In this document: positions 5,165 to 7,902 of the stretch, piece by piece
Layout of the letters: each line of letters begins with the position of its first letter
Position numbering within the stretch: the first letter of the stretch is position 1
DNA from: Thermoanaerobaculia bacterium
GTDB taxonomy: Bacteria; Acidobacteriota; Thermoanaerobaculia; Multivoradales; JAHEKO01
DNA length: 7,902 nucleotides
Reading direction: 5' to 3'
NCBI GenBank assembly: GCA_029287645.1
Contig: JARFQS010000327.1
Location: 1-7,902, forward strand
Made by a program: the position numbers and the translations under genes
Notes under the pieces: generated by a model
Seen by the model: the letters and a program-made list of their open reading frames with translations, nothing else
The model's database searches: none
What the model was told of the DNA's origin: nothing

Positions 5165-7318
5165 ATGACGGTGAAAGACAGCAAGAAGCCCTCTTCAGGC
5201 AGGGCCGGCGTCAAAGGCGTCAACCTGAGTCATCGCATCTACTACTTCAATCGAGAGTTGAGCTGGCTCCAGTTCAACGAGCGGGTGCTCGAAGAGGCGC
5301 TCGACGAACGACACCCCCTTCTCGAGCGGGTCAAGTTCCTGTCGATCTTCTCGAGCAACCTGGATGAGTTCTTCATGATCCGGGTCTCGGGCCTGCGACG
5401 TCAGCTCGCCGGCGGCGCTCTGAAGGCGCCCCCGGACGGCATGTCCCCCGGCGAACAGCTCAAAGCGATCCGAGCTCGCCTGGATCCTGCTCTGGACCGG
5501 GCCGCGGAATGCTGGAAGAAGGATGTGCTTGCCAAGCTCAGGGCCGCAGGAGTCGAAGTGCTGTCCTACGACGAGCTGAAGAGCAAACAGCGGAAGCTCT
5601 TACGCAAGCACTTCAAGAGGGAGATCTTTCCGGTTCTGACGCCACTGGCGTTCGATCCTGGACACCCGTTTCCTCACATTTCCAACCTGAGCGTCAATCT
5701 TGCGGCCGTTATCGACGACCCGGGCAGGGGTGAGAAGTTCGCGCGAGTCAAGGTGCCACACATGTTCCCCAGGTTCGTTCGGGTCCCGAGTGAGGAGAAG
5801 GCGGAACGCTACGAGGAGCGGGGCCTGGTGGGCACCGAATCGATGAACTTCGTTTGGCTGGAAGAGGTCATCGCGGCCAACCTCGACACCCTGTTTCCGG
5901 GGCTGCGGGTGGAGGCGGCGTACCCATTCAGGGTCTCCCGTGATGCCGACGTCGAGATCGAGGAGGACGAGGCTTCAGATCTGCTGTCGGCAATGGAGGT
6001 CGTCGTAGGCCAGCGTCACTTCGGCTCAGCGGTCCGCCTCGAGGTGGACGCTCGCATGCCTCCTCGGGTCAGAGACATCCTGGTCGACAATCTGGGCCTG
6101 GCTCCGTATCAGGTCTTTGCCGTGGAGGGGCCTCTGGGTCAGTCGGACCTCATGGAGCTGACCAAGCTCGATCTCCCCGAGTTGAAGGACCCCCCTTTCA
6201 CGCCGAGCGAGCCTCTGGTACTGAAGGGTGAGGAGAGCACGTTTTCCGTGCTCAAGCGTCGGAACATCCTCCTCTATCACCCCTACGACAGCTTCCGGCC
6301 AGTGGTGGATTTCGTTCGCGAGGCTGCAAAAGATCCCGATGTCCTGGCCATCAAGCAGACCCTCTACCGCGTCGGACCGAACTCTCCGATCGTCGAAGCG
6401 CTGCGACAGGCGAGGGAAAACGGCAAGCAGGTCTCCGTGCTGGTGGAGCTCAAGGCCCGGTTCGACGAGGAGAACAACATCGTCTGGGCCCGCTCGCTCG
6501 AGGAGGCGGGCGTTCACGTCGTCTACGGATTGGTCGGGCTCAAGACCCACTCCAAGATGTGCCTGGTGGTTCGTCGAGAATCAGATGGCGTCCAGCGGTA
6601 CGTCCATCTCGGAACCGGCAACTACAACCCGGTCACGGCGCGCATCTACACCGATCTGGGCTACATGACGGCCGACCCCGAGATAGCGGCCGACGTTTCG
6701 GAGCTCTTCAATGCCCTGACGGGCTACTCGAGAGAGGATCGCTACCGCAAGCTCCTGGTGGCTCCCGGGAAAATGCGACAGCAGATCCTGGAGAGGATCC
6801 AGCGCGAGATCGACTGCCATCGCGATAGCGGCGACGGTCGCCTGGCCTTCAAGATGAACTCCCTGGTGGACAAGGCCTGTATCAAGGCGCTGTACGAGGC
6901 GTCGATCGCCGGAGTCAAGGTCGACCTGCAAGTAAGAGGAATCTGTTGCTTGCGGCCCGGTGTGGAGAGGGTGAGCGAGAACATCACGGTCACCTCGATC
7001 GTCGGGCGGTTCCTGGAGCATAGCCGGATCTACTACTTCCGCAACGGCGGCGATGAGGAGATTCTTCTCGGAAGTGCGGATCTCATGCCCCGGAACCTGG
7101 GAGGCAGGGTCGAGACACTCTTCCCAATCGATGACGAGAGATTGAAGCGGGCTCTGCGCGATGAGGTCCTCGATCTCCACCTGCGGGACAACGTCCAGTC
7201 CCGTGAGCTGCTGTCCGATGGAAAGTATGTCCGCTCGAGTCCTGGCGAGGAAGATGCGGTCCTCGACTCGCAGGGTCTGCTGCTCGGGCAGCCGGGCTCC
7301 TGGCACCTGGATGACTGA
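5165..7318 (+). CDS. ppk1: Polyphosphate kinase 1 (PPK1)
   Basis: A complete 717-residue PPK1, slightly longer than the usual near-690. It reversibly transfers the gamma phosphate of ATP to a growing polyphosphate chain, via a phosphohistidine intermediate. The N-domain shows YFNRELSWLQFNERVLEEA (27-45) and FSSNLDEFFMIRV (62-74); the head domain shows FPVLTPLAFDPGHPFPHISN (155-174). The two phospholipase-D-like catalytic domains follow: LLYHPYDSF (369-377), IKQTLYR (396-402), GLKTHSKM with His462 (equivalent of the autophosphorylated His435 of E. coli), GTGNYNPVTARIYTDLG (483-499), and RFLEHSRIYYF with the second catalytic His619 (E. coli His592). All key residues appear intact. Start: ATG at 5165, with GAAGGGA 12 bases upstream. 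The first 20 residues are a polar, basic extension. The gene is divergent from sixA and convergent with the PPK2 gene 32 bases downstream; no clear terminator hairpin is visible in that gap. It acts in the cytoplasm or at the membrane. Confidence 0.97.
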   Translation: MTVKDSKKPSSGRAGVKGVNLSHRIYYFNRELSWLQFNERVLEEALDERHPLLERVKFLSIFSSNLDEFFMIRVSGLRRQLAGGALKAPPDGMSPGEQLKAIRARLDPALDRAAECWKKDVLAKLRAAGVEVLSYDELKSKQRKLLRKHFKREIFPVLTPLAFDPGHPFPHISNLSVNLAAVIDDPGRGEKFARVKVPHMFPRFVRVPSEEKAERYEERGLVGTESMNFVWLEEVIAANLDTLFPGLRVEAAYPFRVSRDADVEIEEDEASDLLSAMEVVVGQRHFGSAVRLEVDARMPPRVRDILVDNLGLAPYQVFAVEGPLGQSDLMELTKLDLPELKDPPFTPSEPLVLKGEESTFSVLKRRNILLYHPYDSFRPVVDFVREAAKDPDVLAIKQTLYRVGPNSPIVEALRQARENGKQVSVLVELKARFDEENNIVWARSLEEAGVHVVYGLVGLKTHSKMCLVVRRESDGVQRYVHLGTGNYNPVTARIYTDLGYMTADPEIAADVSELFNALTGYSREDRYRKLLVAPGKMRQQILERIQREIDCHRDSGDGRLAFKMNSLVDKACIKALYEASIAGVKVDLQVRGICCLRPGVERVSENITVTSIVGRFLEHSRIYYFRNGGDEEILLGSADLMPRNLGGRVETLFPIDDERLKRALRDEVLDLHLRDNVQSRELLSDGKYVRSSPGEEDAVLDSQGLLLGQPGSWHLDD

Positions 7319-7350
7319 AAGCTCCGAGTTGGCCGTCTGGTGGCGAACCT

Positions 7351-7902
7351 TCAGCTCTTCGCCTTGTCGCCCTTCTTCGAGTTCTTCTTCTTCCCGTTGT
7401 CTCTCTTCTCGGAGCTCGCAGCACCGTCGGTGGCGGGTGTCTCGAGATTCGCCTCGAGGGCCTCGATCAGCGTCTCCATGGTCTTGACCCGCTCCCAGTA
7501 TTTGTCGTTGCCCTCGATGATGGTCCATGGGGCGGTGAGAGTGCTGGTCTTGCGCAGCATGTCGATGAGGGCTTCCTCGTAGAGGCCCCATTTCTTCCGA
7601 TTTCTCCAGTCCTCTTCCGTCAACTTCCACTGCTTGTGGGGCGTGCTGCGTCGCCTCTCGAAGCGGCTGAGCTGCTCTTCCGCGCTGATCTCGAACCACA
7701 TCTTCACCAGGATCATGCCGTGGTCGGTGAGCTGTCGCTCGAAGTCGTTGATCTCCCGATAGGCGCGCTTCCACTGCTCTTCGGTAGCGAAGCCCTCGAC
7801 CCTCTCCACCAGCACGCGTCCGTACCAGGAGCGATCGAAAACGACGATCTGCTTGTCGTCGGGAGCCTTGAGGCGGCGCCAGAATCGCCACAGGTAGTGA
7901 TG
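7351..7902 (-). CDS. ppk2: PPK2-family polyphosphate kinase / polyphosphate:AMP phosphotransferase, C-terminal part
   Basis: The frame is open from the right edge to a TGA at 7351-7353, giving the last 183 residues; the N-terminus with the Walker A loop lies outside. The fragment begins HHYLWRFWRRL and runs into the PPK2 Walker B/lid motif VFDRSWYGRVLVERVEGF (21-38). KQWKLTEEDWRNRKKW and a KTST-x-x-x-APWTIIEGNDK segment follow, both typical of PPK2. The RVLVERVEGF form resembles polyphosphate:AMP phosphotransferases (Pap, class II), which make ADP from AMP and polyphosphate and often carry two fused PPK2 domains. Whether this is a one- or two-domain protein cannot be seen. An internal GTG at 7815 could be taken as a start but would cut through the DRSWYGR motif, so it is not the real one. 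The last 30 residues are a lysine-rich, low-complexity tail. It is convergent with ppk1, 32 bases away. Confidence 0.92.
   Translation of the reverse strand, partial: HHYLWRFWRRLKAPDDKQIVVFDRSWYGRVLVERVEGFATEEQWKRAYREINDFERQLTDHGMILVKMWFEISAEEQLSRFERRRSTPHKQWKLTEEDWRNRKKWGLYEEALIDMLRKTSTLTAPWTIIEGNDKYWERVKTMETLIEALEANLETPATDGAASSEKRDNGKKKNSKKGDKAKS

Noticed and set aside
6581..7891. Long 436-codon open frame on the minus strand opposite ppk1 and across the PPK2 gene
   Set aside because: It lies antisense to a clear PPK1 with all catalytic motifs and out of frame with PPK2; the predicted protein shows no recognisable domain. Long antisense frames are expected in GC-rich coding DNA.

Overview
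The window is 7902 bases of high-GC, gene-dense bacterial chromosome. It holds five complete and two edge-truncated protein genes, with no gene-free stretch longer than about 165 bases. I see no rRNA, tRNA, CRISPR array, insertion sequence or phage gene. Codon use is uniformly GC-rich and no block looks recently acquired. The gene types (a SpoIIE-like phosphatase, a 2-phosphoglycerate-kinase fusion, PPK1 together with PPK2, SixA) suggest an environmental, probably Gram-negative lineage such as Acidobacteriota or a relative. That placement is a guess from gene content, not a measurement.

Layout: (1) 2-235, plus strand: C-terminal end of a PP2C/SpoIIE-type serine phosphatase, followed by a possible hairpin terminator. 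(2) 305-5002, minus strand: four genes in a row, transcribed sixA -> 2-phosphoglycerate kinase/phosphoglycerate mutase fusion -> CNNM/CBS membrane protein -> YkgJ-type cysteine-cluster protein. Gaps are about 147, 16 and 56 bases, so they may form one operon or two transcription units. (3) 5003-5164: a divergent intergenic region with the likely start signals of sixA and ppk1. (4) 5165-7318, plus strand: complete polyphosphate kinase 1. (5) 7351-7902, minus strand: the C-terminal part of a PPK2/polyphosphate:AMP phosphotransferase, convergent with ppk1 and cut by the right edge.

The common theme is phosphoryl-transfer chemistry. PPK1 makes polyphosphate from ATP; PPK2 uses polyphosphate to rephosphorylate nucleotides (or the reverse); SixA removes phosphate from phosphohistidine; the fusion protein should act on phosphoglycerates. 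The most unusual item is the 824-residue fusion protein: two tandem ATP-cone-like modules, a P-loop kinase of the 2-phosphoglycerate kinase family, and a complete archaeal-type cofactor-independent phosphoglycerate mutase domain. In the mutase domain the usual nucleophilic serine appears to be threonine, while the six other metal ligands are kept.
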